A program made the position numbers and the translations under genes. Shown here piece by piece: positions 35,940 through 44,973 of a stretch of DNA of 64,000 nucleotides (positions within the stretch are counted from its first letter, which is position 1; the number at the start of each line of letters is the position of its first letter). This DNA is from Lentibacillus populi (lineage in GTDB: Bacteria > Bacillota > Bacilli > Bacillales > Amphibacillaceae), in the NCBI GenBank assembly GCA_014642895.1, contig BMJD01000023.1, forward strand, positions 1 to 64,000. The letters are read 5' to 3'. Below the pieces are notes generated by a model that worked only from the letters and a program-made list of their open reading frames with translations, did not search any database and had not been told where the DNA came from.

Positions 35940-37589
35940 ATGAAAAAAAATGCCAAAAAGCTGGTTGGAGTCACCCTTGCTGGAGTGTTAAGCACATCGG
36001 TTGCCCTGGGCATAGTAACAACAGCAAGTGGCGATGCAAAAAGCGAAAATCTTCAACCCGCACATGAAGCCGCAGCCAAAAATGTAATCCTTTTGGTTGG
36101 CGATGGGATGGGACAGAATCAGGTATCTGCAGCAGCTTACTATAAAGGAAGCGGATACGGGGCAGAAGATTTAATCATGGATCAATTTACCAATGTCGGA
36201 TATGCACGGACCTTCTCACATGACAATACGGTTACAGACTCAGCGGCAGCAGCAACTGCTTTTTCATCCACACACAAAACAGACAACGGAGTGTTGGGAA
36301 AGGCGCCAAAGAACGAAGAACATCATGAAAACGAGGAACATTTTAATGTTGATACTGTGCTCGAATCTGCTGAAGAAAGCGGCATGTCTACTGGTCTCGT
36401 ATCGACAGCAAGGATTACCCATGCTACACCAGCTGCCTTCGCATCCCATATTGGAAACCGTGATGAAGAAAACAACATAGCTGAACAAATGCTGCTAAAT
36501 CACGACATTGAAGTCTTACTCGGTGGCGGAAAGCGTCATTTTCTTCCAAAGGACAAGGGTGGGAAACGTGAAGATGGAAAAAATCTCTTGAACGCAGCTA
36601 AAGAAAAAGGTTACAAACTAATTGAAAATAAAAAAGAACTAGAGAATGCGGATGCAGACAAATTGTTAGGTTTATTTAATGAAAGTCATATGTCATATGA
36701 ATTAGACCGGGATCTGACCGGTGAACCAAGTCTGCAATCGATGACCGGTAAGGCACTGAATGTACTTAAAGATGATAAAGATGGTTTCTTCCTTATGGTG
36801 GAAGGTGGACGTATTGACCACGCTGGACACGCAAACTGGCCTGCAACGAATATTCAAGAAACCCTGGCATTTGATAAGGCGGTTCAGGAAGCACTAGAAT
36901 TCGCAAAAAAGGATAAAAACACAATCGTAATTGTAACAGCCGACCATGAAACTGGTGGTATGTCCATTGGGGCAGACGGTGTATACGGGTTTAATAAAGA
37001 TGTAGTACAAAATGTGAAACGGACACCAGAATATATTAGCAGCCAATTTAATAAAGAACAATCTAACATTGCCGAAATAATGGCGGAGTATACCGGTATC
37101 AAAGATTTGAAAAAAGAAGAAGAACAATTAATTAAAACAGATGAAGATGCTGCCGGGGCGATAGCTAAAATTATCAGTGAACGGGCATTGATTGGCTGGA
37201 CAACGACAGGACACACAGGGGTTAATGTACCAGTCTATGCATACGGTCCATTATCAGAAAGACTTACTGGAACAATCGACAACACAAAAATCGCAGAATT
37301 AATAAGCAAAACAACTTCAAAATCATTAACTTCACTGGATTTAAAGGAGCAGGTTCAACAATTTGAGGAAAATGGTGAAATTACAAACCATGATGCAGCA
37401 CAATCACTACTGATCCATTTAACTACAGTGGGTAAGTTTGAGCAGAAAGGTGCGGCTGAAAAAGTTATCAAGCATTTAACGAATTTTAATCTATTACTTG
37501 ATCAACAGAAACAAAAAGACCTTATTTCCACAAATGCCTATGATGCCTTAACAAAAGGAACAGAATCATTGTTGGCAAAATGGCAATAA
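35940..37589 (+). CDS. Secreted alkaline phosphatase with C-terminal FIMAH-like module
   Basis: A phosphomonoesterase of the PhoA family, exported to scavenge phosphate. ATG 35940 (TGGAGGGG upstream) gives 549 residues with a signal peptide to about residue 30. Metal and catalytic residues are visible: LLVGDGMGQ (Asp55), VTDSAAAATAF with the phosphorylated Ser101, VEGGRIDHAGH, TADHETGG and TTTGHTGVNVPVYAYG. An acidic insertion with EHHENEEH lies near residue 130. The last 82 residues (LKEQVQQFEENGEI to SLLAKWQ) are not part of the phosphatase fold but match the tails of the protease and the GDPD. PHO-box-like repeats precede it. Confidence 0.92.
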   Translation: MKKNAKKLVGVTLAGVLSTSVALGIVTTASGDAKSENLQPAHEAAAKNVILLVGDGMGQNQVSAAAYYKGSGYGAEDLIMDQFTNVGYARTFSHDNTVTDSAAAATAFSSTHKTDNGVLGKAPKNEEHHENEEHFNVDTVLESAEESGMSTGLVSTARITHATPAAFASHIGNRDEENNIAEQMLLNHDIEVLLGGGKRHFLPKDKGGKREDGKNLLNAAKEKGYKLIENKKELENADADKLLGLFNESHMSYELDRDLTGEPSLQSMTGKALNVLKDDKDGFFLMVEGGRIDHAGHANWPATNIQETLAFDKAVQEALEFAKKDKNTIVIVTADHETGGMSIGADGVYGFNKDVVQNVKRTPEYISSQFNKEQSNIAEIMAEYTGIKDLKKEEEQLIKTDEDAAGAIAKIISERALIGWTTTGHTGVNVPVYAYGPLSERLTGTIDNTKIAELISKTTSKSLTSLDLKEQVQQFEENGEITNHDAAQSLLIHLTTVGKFEQKGAAEKVIKHLTNFNLLLDQQKQKDLISTNAYDALTKGTESLLAKWQ

Positions 37590-37721
37590 CCTTTATTTTA
37601 CCGGGAGGGGGTGACCTGGTGACCTCTACAAGTCTATAAAATAAGTTATCATCATATATATGAAAGGAACGTAACGAATTCACCACTTTCCTATTAAGTG
37701 GATATGACGAGGAGGAAGCAT

Positions 37722-38813
37722 ATGAAGAAAATACGGAGTAAATTTTTAACCGCCGTAGTACTTATCATTGGTATCGCAGTAATGTTTCCTGTGACCAATG
37801 CATTTGCAAGCACCAGCGGAAGTACCCCGGTAAACGTTGCCCATAGGGGGGCATCTGGACAGGCACCGGAGAATACGCTTGCCGCCTTTGACAAAGCAAT
37901 CGAATTTAATGCGGATTACTTTGAACTTGATGTTCAGATGACGAAAGACGGAAAGTTAATTCTTATGCATGACACGACAGTAGATCGTACAACTGATGGC
38001 ACTGGAGCAATTAAAGATCTTACCTTTGAAGAAATCAGACGACTAGACGCCGGAAGCTGGTTTGATCAATCATTTGCAGGGGAAACAGTTCCTACCCTCG
38101 GAGAAGCATTAGATCGCTACAAGGGGAAAATTGGTATTCTAATAGAATTAAAAAATCCGGAACTTTACCCGGGTATTGAACAGAAAGTAGCAGACGAACT
38201 ATTGAAACGAAACATGGGGACAACGGATAACAGCGATATAATTGTTCAATCTTTTAATTGGGAATCTATTAAGCAGTTTCACGAAATACTACCGTCAGTT
38301 TCAACCGGGGTGTTAATCAGTAATGCGCAGACAATTGAAGGTAAAATCACTAATGAACAGTTAACAAGCTTTCAAACGTATGCTGATTATGCTAATCCTA
38401 ACAAAGGGTTACTAGATCAAGATACGGTTGATCGTATACATCAGCATAAGCTAAAAACCTGGCCATACACTGTCACAGACAGAGAATGGGCTGTCAGACT
38501 TACAGAGTGGGGCGTCGATGGGATTATTACAGATTACCCAATACTTATAAATATGCCAGCTAGTGCAACTACCATTAAAACACTTGTCGAGCGTTTTGAA
38601 GGAAAAGAATTATCCAGTACCGAAGCACATTCGTTAAAAGTACACTTAACCGCAGTAAGTCAGTATGAAGAAAAAGGATTGCATGAGAAAGTTATCAAGC
38701 ACATGAACGGTTTTAATACACTGCTGAACCAACAAAAAGAAAATGGGTTGATTTCTGACCGGGCATTTAATGTACTGCTTGATGAGGCTACTTTTCTTAT
38801 AGGAAAGTGGTAA
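37722..38813 (+). CDS. Secreted glycerophosphodiester phosphodiesterase with C-terminal FIMAH-like module
   Basis: Hydrolyses glycerophosphodiesters (from phospholipid or teichoic-acid turnover) to glycerol 3-phosphate. ATG 37722 is preceded by GAGGAGG; the signal peptide ends near TNAFAS (about 30). The GDPD barrel shows NVAHRGASGQAPENT (His41, Arg42, Glu50), FELDVQMTKDG and LMHDTTVDRTTDG. GILIELKNPE and VDGIITDYP complete it by about residue 285. The last 80 residues (TLVERFEGKELSS to FLIGKW) repeat the tail of the neighbouring phosphatase. It follows that gene by 132 bases without a terminator, so co-transcription is likely. It is like GlpQ in location and function. Confidence 0.9.
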   Translation: MKKIRSKFLTAVVLIIGIAVMFPVTNAFASTSGSTPVNVAHRGASGQAPENTLAAFDKAIEFNADYFELDVQMTKDGKLILMHDTTVDRTTDGTGAIKDLTFEEIRRLDAGSWFDQSFAGETVPTLGEALDRYKGKIGILIELKNPELYPGIEQKVADELLKRNMGTTDNSDIIVQSFNWESIKQFHEILPSVSTGVLISNAQTIEGKITNEQLTSFQTYADYANPNKGLLDQDTVDRIHQHKLKTWPYTVTDREWAVRLTEWGVDGIITDYPILINMPASATTIKTLVERFEGKELSSTEAHSLKVHLTAVSQYEEKGLHEKVIKHMNGFNTLLNQQKENGLISDRAFNVLLDEATFLIGKW

Positions 38814-38991
38814 GGGGTGGAATTTGGTTTCATGATGAAAACAGTAATCTAACATTATTTCAAGTTACCCCGTAACAGCGTGTTCGAATAATTGAATAAA
38901 ATGGCAGAAAAATTGGAACAGCATCGTTTCAAGTATCAGAACATACTTCATCGGTTTTTTATAAAAAACAACACACAAGGAGGAATACAGG

Positions 38992-39579
38992 ATGGGAATT
39001 AAAAAACAACTTGGCATTGGTATACTGTCCGCAACACTTGGATTAACAATGATAGGAGGAGGAACGTACGCATATTTCAGTGATGATGAAGTGACACAAA
39101 ATACATTCGCAGCAGGTACCTTGGATCTGACTGCAGAGCCTACTGAAATTATCAATTTGGACAATATAAAACCTGGTGATCACATGGTTCGTACGTTTGA
39201 ATTGCAAAACAATGGCACACTGGATATTGCAAAGGTATTGTTAGAAACCGACTATTCTATTATTGATGCTAAAAAAGATAACACAGATGACTTTGGCAAG
39301 TATATCGAAGTTGAGTTTCTATACAACGCTGATAAATTGGATGAAGTTATCTACAAAACAACGCTGGCAGAGCTAAAAAAGATGAAGCCTGAGACGATAA
39401 ACAAACACATCTTTTACCCCCAATTTGGTGAAGAGGGGCTTCCCGCTGGCACTATTGACGACTTTGCAGTAAAGTTTAATTTTGTTGATAACGGAAAGGA
39501 TCAAAATGAATTCCAAGGAGATACCTTAAAACTGGAATGGACATTTAAAGCAGAACAAACAACTGGTGAAGAAAAGTAA
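38992..39579 (+). CDS. TasA/CalY-family secreted fibre protein (copy 2)
   Basis: A paralogue of the tasA-like gene at 29790-30377: both have 195 residues and align end to end without gaps. They share GGGTYAYFS, NTFAAGTLDL, LDIAKVLLET, DDFGK, EVEFLYNADKLDEVIY or QVEFLYNADKLDEVIY, and FQGD-LKLEW. The SipW-type signal peptide is conserved, so the SipW at 30.4 kb should process it. A good ACAAGGAGG site precedes the ATG and a strong terminator follows. It is the last gene of the secreted-protein island and lies on the opposite strand to copy 1. Confidence 0.88.
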   Translation: MGIKKQLGIGILSATLGLTMIGGGTYAYFSDDEVTQNTFAAGTLDLTAEPTEIINLDNIKPGDHMVRTFELQNNGTLDIAKVLLETDYSIIDAKKDNTDDFGKYIEVEFLYNADKLDEVIYKTTLAELKKMKPETINKHIFYPQFGEEGLPAGTIDDFAVKFNFVDNGKDQNEFQGDTLKLEWTFKAEQTTGEEK

Positions 39580-39596
39580 GAGTTTAATAGAAAAGT

Positions 39597-39634
39597 TTTA
39601 ACCCCCACAACTTTAAAGTTGTGGGGGTTAAAAT
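39597..39634 (+). terminator. Strong terminator after tasA-like copy 2
   Basis: A fully palindromic 38-base stretch (39597-39634) with five Cs and five Gs in the stem and A/T flanks forms a long stem. It starts 18 bases after the stop codon and can act in both directions. Confidence 0.85.
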
Positions 39635-39838
39635 ATTTTTCACTTGCTATTGACCTTTCTATTTACTAATTTGATTAGTTACGGTGTCGATAAGGAGTAA
39701 TATTGATTTACATTAAGAGAGGGAACGAAACCAATTTCGCTATGGTTCGAAATACGAGATTTCACATACGATCATTCCCAGAATGTCGAACAAAAAGTTT
39801 CATACCTAGATGTCCTTATCAACCTAGTTTTATCTATT

Positions 39839-39990
39839 AGAGGATGTTCAAAAAGTCACCAAATGATAAGCGGCGAATCGTATCGCCCGCTTGCTTTTCC
39901 GCTCCTCATGTACCTTTTTATGTACACTCCGGTGCTCAAAGCTACGCCGCCTCGACCTTCTTGCTTCTCATCCGGCGACTTTTTGAACAC
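39839..39990 (-). repeat. 152-bp structured repeat, copy B (inverted)
   Basis: The reverse complement of copy A with only scattered changes and exactly the same length. It runs from AGAGGATGTTCAAAAAGTC to CGACTTTTTGAACAC. The variable segment just after GAGGAGCGG reads AAAAGCAAGCGGGCG (reverse strand) instead of AAAAGCAAGCCAACG. The surrounding 39635-40026 region holds no gene. Confidence 0.88.
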
Positions 39991-40026
39991 GCACTATTAG
40001 GATATACCTAGGTTTTTTACTATAAA

Positions 40027-40053
40027 AAAATTATTTTTGGAATACTTTCCAAA
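40027..40053 (-). terminator. Probable terminator of the TRAP operon
   Basis: TTTGGAA and TTCCAAA form a 7-base stem (40036-40042, 40047-40053) with a 4-base loop. On the minus strand it is followed by a T-rich run ending near 40027. It lies 57 bases after the last gene. Confidence 0.55.
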
Positions 40054-40109
40054 CCTATAAAAATAATCCACCAAATTATCCTGCTTTTCCAAGCAATCTA
40101 CCCCAACAA

Positions 40110-42068
40110 TTATTCAATATTACTGCTTCTCTTTCTCTTCACCATTTGTATTGCTAACACAATAATGACCAAACTAAGGCCAATCATATCTGTCCATAAT
40201 CCGGGGATAACCAACGTTACTGCACCAATTACTGCCAAAATCCTGAGAGGTAAATGAACGTCTGTAAGTAAATATCCTTCCAATCCTGCTCCTAAGGCAA
40301 TGATACCTAATGCTGCAGTGATAGTTACCCAAATAATCTCTAATGCACTTGTTCCTTGCATGAGCAATTCAGGAGAATATACAAAAACATATGGAACCAG
40401 AATACCAGCTGCTGCCAATTTTAAAGAATTAAAACCGGTTCGATTCGGATCACCCCCGGAAATTCCTGCACCAGCAAACGCGGCAAGCGCAACAGGGGGT
40501 GTTAAATTTGCCAAAATGCCGAAATAGAACACAAACATATGGGAAACAAAAGGATCGACACCAAACTTTACTAAGGCCGGTGCTGCCATGGAAGATGTAA
40601 TGATATACGTTGGAATTGACGGTAATCCCATGCCTAAAATAATCGAAGCAAGCATGGTAAAAAACAATGTTAAAATAAGCGTGTTCTGACCCAATACAAG
40701 GATAGCGGTCGTCATTTTTAGTCCGAACCCTGTCAAAGATGCAACACCAACAATAATCCCTACCATGGCACATGCCATTGCTACGCCAAGTGCACTGCGC
40801 GTTCCCTCTTCCAGTGCCTGCACAATTTTCTTCGGACCTAATCGGGTTGTTTTTCTAAACATGGCAATGACAACGGTCGAAATAATCGCCCATGCAGCGG
40901 CATAAATCGGGGTAAAACCGCCAAATAACATATAGATTAAAATAACTAGCGGTATTAACAAATGTCCCCGTTCTTTGATAACTTGCTTCATATTTGGAAG
41001 GTCTTTGCGCGATAATCCCCTTAGGCCACGCTTTTTAGCACGAAGGTGAACAACCGTGATCACACCCATGTAGTAGAGAACCCCTGGAAGAACCGCAGCA
41101 AGAGCAATTTCGGCGTATGGTTTCCCTAATGTTTCCGCCATAATAAAAGCTGTGGCCCCCATTACCGGCGGAAGCACCTGACCGCCAACAGATGCAGCAG
41201 CTTCAACTGCACCAGAGAAGTTTTTCGAGTAGCCCGTCCGCTTCATCAAAGGTATCGTAAACGATCCAGTTGTCACAACATTTGCTATTGCAGAACCGTT
41301 AATCGATCCGAGAAATCCACTAGAAATGACAGCCACTTTTGCCGGTCCTCCCGACGTATGACCGGAAATTGCCATTGCAGCATCATTAAATAACTGCCCC
41401 ATCCCTGTCCGATTCAAAAATGCACCAAATAAGACGAATAAGAAGATGTATGTAGCCGATACCCCGATCGCTGTCCCATATATCCCCTCTGTGGTTAAAT
41501 ACATATAAGTGGCTATATCATCTATTGCATACCCCCGATGTGCAATAACCCGAGGAAGGTATGGACCAAAATAAGCATAAAGTAAAAATAACGAGGCCAA
41601 AAGCGTTAACCCATTGCCAACAACACGACGCCCACCTTCAAGCACGAGAATGACAATGAGTATACTAAAAAGCAGGTCGTTTTGATTTGGCAACCCGGCT
41701 CGACTGACAATACCTGAATAATCGGCAAAAATATAGACGATAGTTGCAACAGACAATAACGCTAACAATAAGTCGACGACTGTTGCTCGTCTTTGTGGTG
41801 CTCTCTTGCGTGATGGATACAGCAAAAACACCAGGGCTAAAATAACACCGGTATGAAGGGCCCGATGTTTCAATGTAACTAATGGGCCGGTAAAAGAAGT
41901 AACAAGATGGAATAGTGCCAAGCCAACCGCTAAAAGCGTAACCATTCTAACCATCCATGGTATGTTCAAATTTCTGAATCTGGACTCTGAATCGTATTTC
42001 CCAACAAGCTGCTTTTTTTTCTCTTCTGTCAGTTCTTCAGAATGTTTAACCACTTGTCCGTTATGCAT
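40110..42068 (-). CDS. TRAP transporter, fused small and large membrane subunits (4TM/12TM)
   Basis: The membrane component of a tripartite ATP-independent carrier of the TAXI type, 652 residues, with about 16 or more hydrophobic segments. Landmarks include SGFLGSINGSAIANVVTTGSFTIPLMKRTGY and AAASVGGQVLPPVMGATAFIMAE, typical of DctM-like fused permeases, and MGLPSIPTYIITS in the second half. ATG 42068 is used because AAGGAGGG lies 10 bases upstream; ATG 42077 would leave one base. It follows DUF1850 and the TAXI binding protein in one operon. The substrate is not evident; TAXI systems are known for glutamate and dicarboxylates. Confidence 0.87.
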   Translation of the reverse strand: MHNGQVVKHSEELTEEKKKQLVGKYDSESRFRNLNIPWMVRMVTLLAVGLALFHLVTSFTGPLVTLKHRALHTGVILALVFLLYPSRKRAPQRRATVVDLLLALLSVATIVYIFADYSGIVSRAGLPNQNDLLFSILIVILVLEGGRRVVGNGLTLLASLFLLYAYFGPYLPRVIAHRGYAIDDIATYMYLTTEGIYGTAIGVSATYIFLFVLFGAFLNRTGMGQLFNDAAMAISGHTSGGPAKVAVISSGFLGSINGSAIANVVTTGSFTIPLMKRTGYSKNFSGAVEAAASVGGQVLPPVMGATAFIMAETLGKPYAEIALAAVLPGVLYYMGVITVVHLRAKKRGLRGLSRKDLPNMKQVIKERGHLLIPLVILIYMLFGGFTPIYAAAWAIISTVVIAMFRKTTRLGPKKIVQALEEGTRSALGVAMACAMVGIIVGVASLTGFGLKMTTAILVLGQNTLILTLFFTMLASIILGMGLPSIPTYIITSSMAAPALVKFGVDPFVSHMFVFYFGILANLTPPVALAAFAGAGISGGDPNRTGFNSLKLAAAGILVPYVFVYSPELLMQGTSALEIIWVTITAALGIIALGAGLEGYLLTDVHLPLRILAVIGAVTLVIPGLWTDMIGLSLVIIVLAIQMVKRKRSSNIE

Positions 42069-42083
42069 TTGGTCCATCCCTCC

Positions 42084-42581
42084 TTACAATCGCTTGATTT
42101 TCAGCCACAACCACTCATACATGCTAACCACTTTGTAATGAATCTGAACGTTAATATTATCAGGAACAACTTGTGAAAGTGGATATTTTTTCGTTTGTTG
42201 TTCAAGATAATAATTTGACATCGGAACATAGAAAAGCGAGTAATATGGAATGGTTCGTTCTATCCCTGTCACACGAACAAACTCATTCGCAAGGAATTCC
42301 ACCTTCCCATCTGTATCAGGAGTACCAGCTCCGTAAGATTTATAGGTGGTAGATTTTAATAACAATTCACCGGTCTTTGTTATCATGTAAGTCTCTTCCC
42401 AAGGTGTTAACTCGACTGAATGTCTCCATCCAATTGTTACGTCCTCGTCTTTATCCCATGGAAAAAAGTACAACGAATTCCCTTTATTATTCGTTAGTAA
42501 TAAACCGGATTGAACTGGAACCATCAGGATCCCAGCCACGACCAAAACCAATCCGCAATAAATGATGATATTTTTCAACAT
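42084..42581 (-). CDS. DUF1850 protein, TRAP-associated
   Basis: A 165-residue protein with one N-terminal membrane segment (about 5-25) and an outside domain. It carries the DUF1850 pattern: IGWRHSVELTPWEETYMI followed by LLLKSTTYKSYGAGTP. DUF1850 genes regularly sit between TAXI binding proteins and fused TRAP permeases, as here, but the role is unknown. An accessory or assembly function is inferred from this linkage. Confidence 0.8.
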   Translation of the reverse strand: MLKNIIIYCGLVLVVAGILMVPVQSGLLLTNNKGNSLYFFPWDKDEDVTIGWRHSVELTPWEETYMITKTGELLLKSTTYKSYGAGTPDTDGKVEFLANEFVRVTGIERTIPYYSLFYVPMSNYYLEQQTKKYPLSQVVPDNINVQIHYKVVSMYEWLWLKIKRL

Positions 42582-42607
42582 TGGAATGACCCTCTGTGAA
42601 GAAATAG

Positions 42608-43612
42608 TTATTCCGTTATCCCCTGTTCATCAAAATACTTTTTCGCTCCCGGATGAAGTGGTGCCGGAAGATTTTGTAAGGCTTCTTCGATATTTATGTC
42701 TTTTGCAGCGTTATGGGTATCTTTTAACTGATCAAGATTTTCAAATATCCCCTTTGTCATTTGATATGCCATCTCATCAGATACATCTTTATGGGTAAGC
42801 AATACATTGTTAACGCCAATTGTTGCGACATCATCTTCCATGTCGTATACGTCCTTTGGTACTGTTGTCGGAAAGAACGCATTGTAATCCTTTTGCATTT
42901 CCAAGACTTTATCTTCAGCAATTTCTACAACGACAATTTCCTTGTTTGTTTGCAGTTCCAAAACACCAGCATTCGGAAGTCCAGACGAAATAACAACCGC
43001 ATCGATTGTCCCGTTTTGAATCCCTTCCACCCCTTCAGCGAACGATAGAAAGTCTTCCTCAATATCGTCATACGTCATGTCATATGCTTCCAACACTCGC
43101 TTCGCACTAATTTCAGTCCCTGAAGCGGGCGCTCCTACTGCAACATTTTTCCCTTTTAAATCTTCCACCGTTTTAATGCCTGATTCTTTGGTAGCAACGA
43201 TCTGCAAGTAGTTTGGATATAATGAGGCAATCGATCGCAAATTTTTCTGTGCCCCTTGTTTTGCAAAGCTGTCGATCCCTTCATAGGCGTCGGCAGCAGC
43301 ATCTCCCATGGAAAAACCAATTTCCGCTTTCCCTTGATTCAATGTTGTGGCATTGGCTGAAGAAGCTGCTGTTGACTGGCTATTGGCATTTGCCCCCATA
43401 TCCTGGTAAATTTTTGCCATTGCCCCTCCAAGTGGATAATAGACACCGGAAGAGCCACCAGTAAGAATCGTGATAAACTCACCTTTCAGTGGCTGGTCGT
43501 TGTCACTGCCAGCATCATTATCACCATTTTCACCATCACTATTTTTGTTACAAGCACTTAAAGCAACTATAAATACAACGAATAAACATAGAGCCGGAAA
43601 TAATTTTTTCAC
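42608..43612 (-). CDS. TAXI-family TRAP transporter solute-binding lipoprotein
   Basis: The extracytoplasmic receptor of the TRAP system. Signal peptide with lipobox ALSAC (Cys21), then a Gly/Asp/Asn-rich linker. TAXI family features are ITILTGGSSGVYYPLGGAMAKI (family usually GTASGVYYP) near residue 50, ATTLNQGKAEIGFSMGDAA, LKGKNVAVGAPASGTE and FPTTVPKDVY. The length of 334 residues is usual. It heads the three-gene operon. No attenuating hairpin separates it from DUF1850. Confidence 0.88.
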   Translation of the reverse strand: MKKLFPALCLFVVFIVALSACNKNSDGENGDNDAGSDNDQPLKGEFITILTGGSSGVYYPLGGAMAKIYQDMGANANSQSTAASSANATTLNQGKAEIGFSMGDAAADAYEGIDSFAKQGAQKNLRSIASLYPNYLQIVATKESGIKTVEDLKGKNVAVGAPASGTEISAKRVLEAYDMTYDDIEEDFLSFAEGVEGIQNGTIDAVVISSGLPNAGVLELQTNKEIVVVEIAEDKVLEMQKDYNAFFPTTVPKDVYDMEDDVATIGVNNVLLTHKDVSDEMAYQMTKGIFENLDQLKDTHNAAKDINIEEALQNLPAPLHPGAKKYFDEQGITE

Positions 43613-43739
43613 TATTTTCCCCTCCCTTTGGCTTATATTTTTAAGATGTGTACATGCTGATCGGGTATTAATAATGATTATGCAAGTTTACTGAATTTCA
43701 TGATTGTCCTGGTCAGCTTGGCCACCTTTTAAAAAAGCG

Positions 43740-43779
43740 TCAAAAAAAAGAAAGGATATGCAGATAGCATCCTTTCTTT
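43740..43779 (-). terminator. Terminator of the queCDE operon
   Basis: AAAGAAAGGAT pairs with ATCCTTTCTTT (43747-43757, 43769-43779). On the minus strand the stem is followed by a run of Ts. It lies 37 bases after queE. Confidence 0.85.
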
Positions 43780-43816
43780 CCGTAGCAATAAACAAATCTC
43801 TTATATTCAGTGTCTT

Positions 43817-44539
43817 TTATACTCCCCGCTTATTTCCCCATAGGTAAGTATGGAGCTGGGGCAACACCCGAACATTTTTTAAGGCCTTACTTTCCATTAC
43901 CTTTTGTACTAACCAGTCGTACCGATTTAACAGATAGTGCAGTAGCTTATCGTCATCTACATTTTCCGTTTGATCATTGCCAACTTGCAGAAATAGCGGA
44001 ACATCTGGATATCGCAAATGAACCCTCTTCGCATACTCTAAATCAGTCAAATCAAAAATAACAATCTTTAAACTGCAGGATCCTTTCTGTTTTTCCTTTA
44101 ATGAAGCAATCATATTATCAAGGATAGCAAAATTTGTTTTCATTTTAGAACTGGGCGGCTTTGGCGATAGGGTTAGCTCATCAATATTGACAAACCAAGG
44201 CTGCCACTTGCTTCCTTGTGTCTCAAGGGCGATTTTTATCTGGTTTGCTTGTAATAAATCAACAAAGGCTCCCAGTCCAGAAAGCAAAGCGGGATTGCCG
44301 CCAGATATAGTTACATGCGCAAAACGGCCACCTGCCTGCTGATTTAGTTCCTGCCAAATCTTCTCTGGCTCCATCAAGTTAATCTTCTCTTTTTCTGAGC
44401 CATCCCAAGTGAATTTCGAATCACACCATGAGCAAGCGTAATCACAGCCCGCGGTTCGAACAAACATAGTTTTTTGCCCAATTACCATTCCTTCCCCTTG
44501 AATCGTTGGGCCAAAAATTTCCAGAATAGGCAGTTTCAA
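43817..44539 (-). CDS. queE: 7-carboxy-7-deazaguanine synthase
   Basis: A radical SAM enzyme converting 6-carboxytetrahydropterin to 7-carboxy-7-deazaguanine in queuosine synthesis. The cluster motif AGCDYACSWCD gives Cys32, Cys36 and Cys39 (C-x3-C-x2-C, the normal QueE pattern). FGPTIQGEG at the N-terminus and HVTISGGNPAL follow the family. The start is TTG 44539 after a GGGGGAGCGG site; its TTGA overlaps the queD stop, which indicates coupling and argues against the longer frame from 44572. It has 240 residues. Confidence 0.92.
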   Translation of the reverse strand: MKLPILEIFGPTIQGEGMVIGQKTMFVRTAGCDYACSWCDSKFTWDGSEKEKINLMEPEKIWQELNQQAGGRFAHVTISGGNPALLSGLGAFVDLLQANQIKIALETQGSKWQPWFVNIDELTLSPKPPSSKMKTNFAILDNMIASLKEKQKGSCSLKIVIFDLTDLEYAKRVHLRYPDVPLFLQVGNDQTENVDDDKLLHYLLNRYDWLVQKVMESKALKNVRVLPQLHTYLWGNKRGV

Positions 44540-44973
44540 CGTTCCGCTCCCCCTTTTGGTCGATAGATACAATAACTAGTCGGGGTTTCGCGTAGAAAGA
44601 CTTGCAGGCATACCGGTTTATTTGCCAACGTTTCTAAATGCCCCTGTATAATATCGTAAATGCTTCTCGCCACCACCTCGGTTGTCGGAAAATAGTCTCC
44701 CTGAGCATCTAAAAACGCAGGATCCTTATTCAACGTGGAATGATCAAAACGATTATGGATTAAATCTTTGATCGTTTTAAAATTGATCAGAAAACCAGTG
44801 GAATCCAGTGTATTACCAGCAATCGTTACGTTTACAAAATACGTATGGCCATGGGTATACTGACACTTTCCAGCCTCCTCGTCTGCAATATAATGGGCGG
44901 CGGCAAAGTGAAAATCTTTATTTAACTCATACAAAAAGTTATGGGCAGGAACGGGATAGATTTGTTGGATCAT
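44536..44973 (-). CDS. queD: 6-carboxy-5,6,7,8-tetrahydropterin synthase
   Basis: Converts dihydroneopterin triphosphate to 6-carboxytetrahydropterin. Zinc ligands are His27 (FHFAAAH), His41 and His43 (THGHTY), with catalytic Cys37 in [15 protein letters not shown] and TSYCIYRP provide further family blocks. At 145 residues it is typical. It overlaps queC by four bases at its start and queE at its end. Confidence 0.92.
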   Translation of the reverse strand: MIQQIYPVPAHNFLYELNKDFHFAAAHYIADEEAGKCQYTHGHTYFVNVTIAGNTLDSTGFLINFKTIKDLIHNRFDHSTLNKDPAFLDAQGDYFPTTEVVARSIYDIIQGHLETLANKPVCLQVFLRETPTSYCIYRPKGGAER

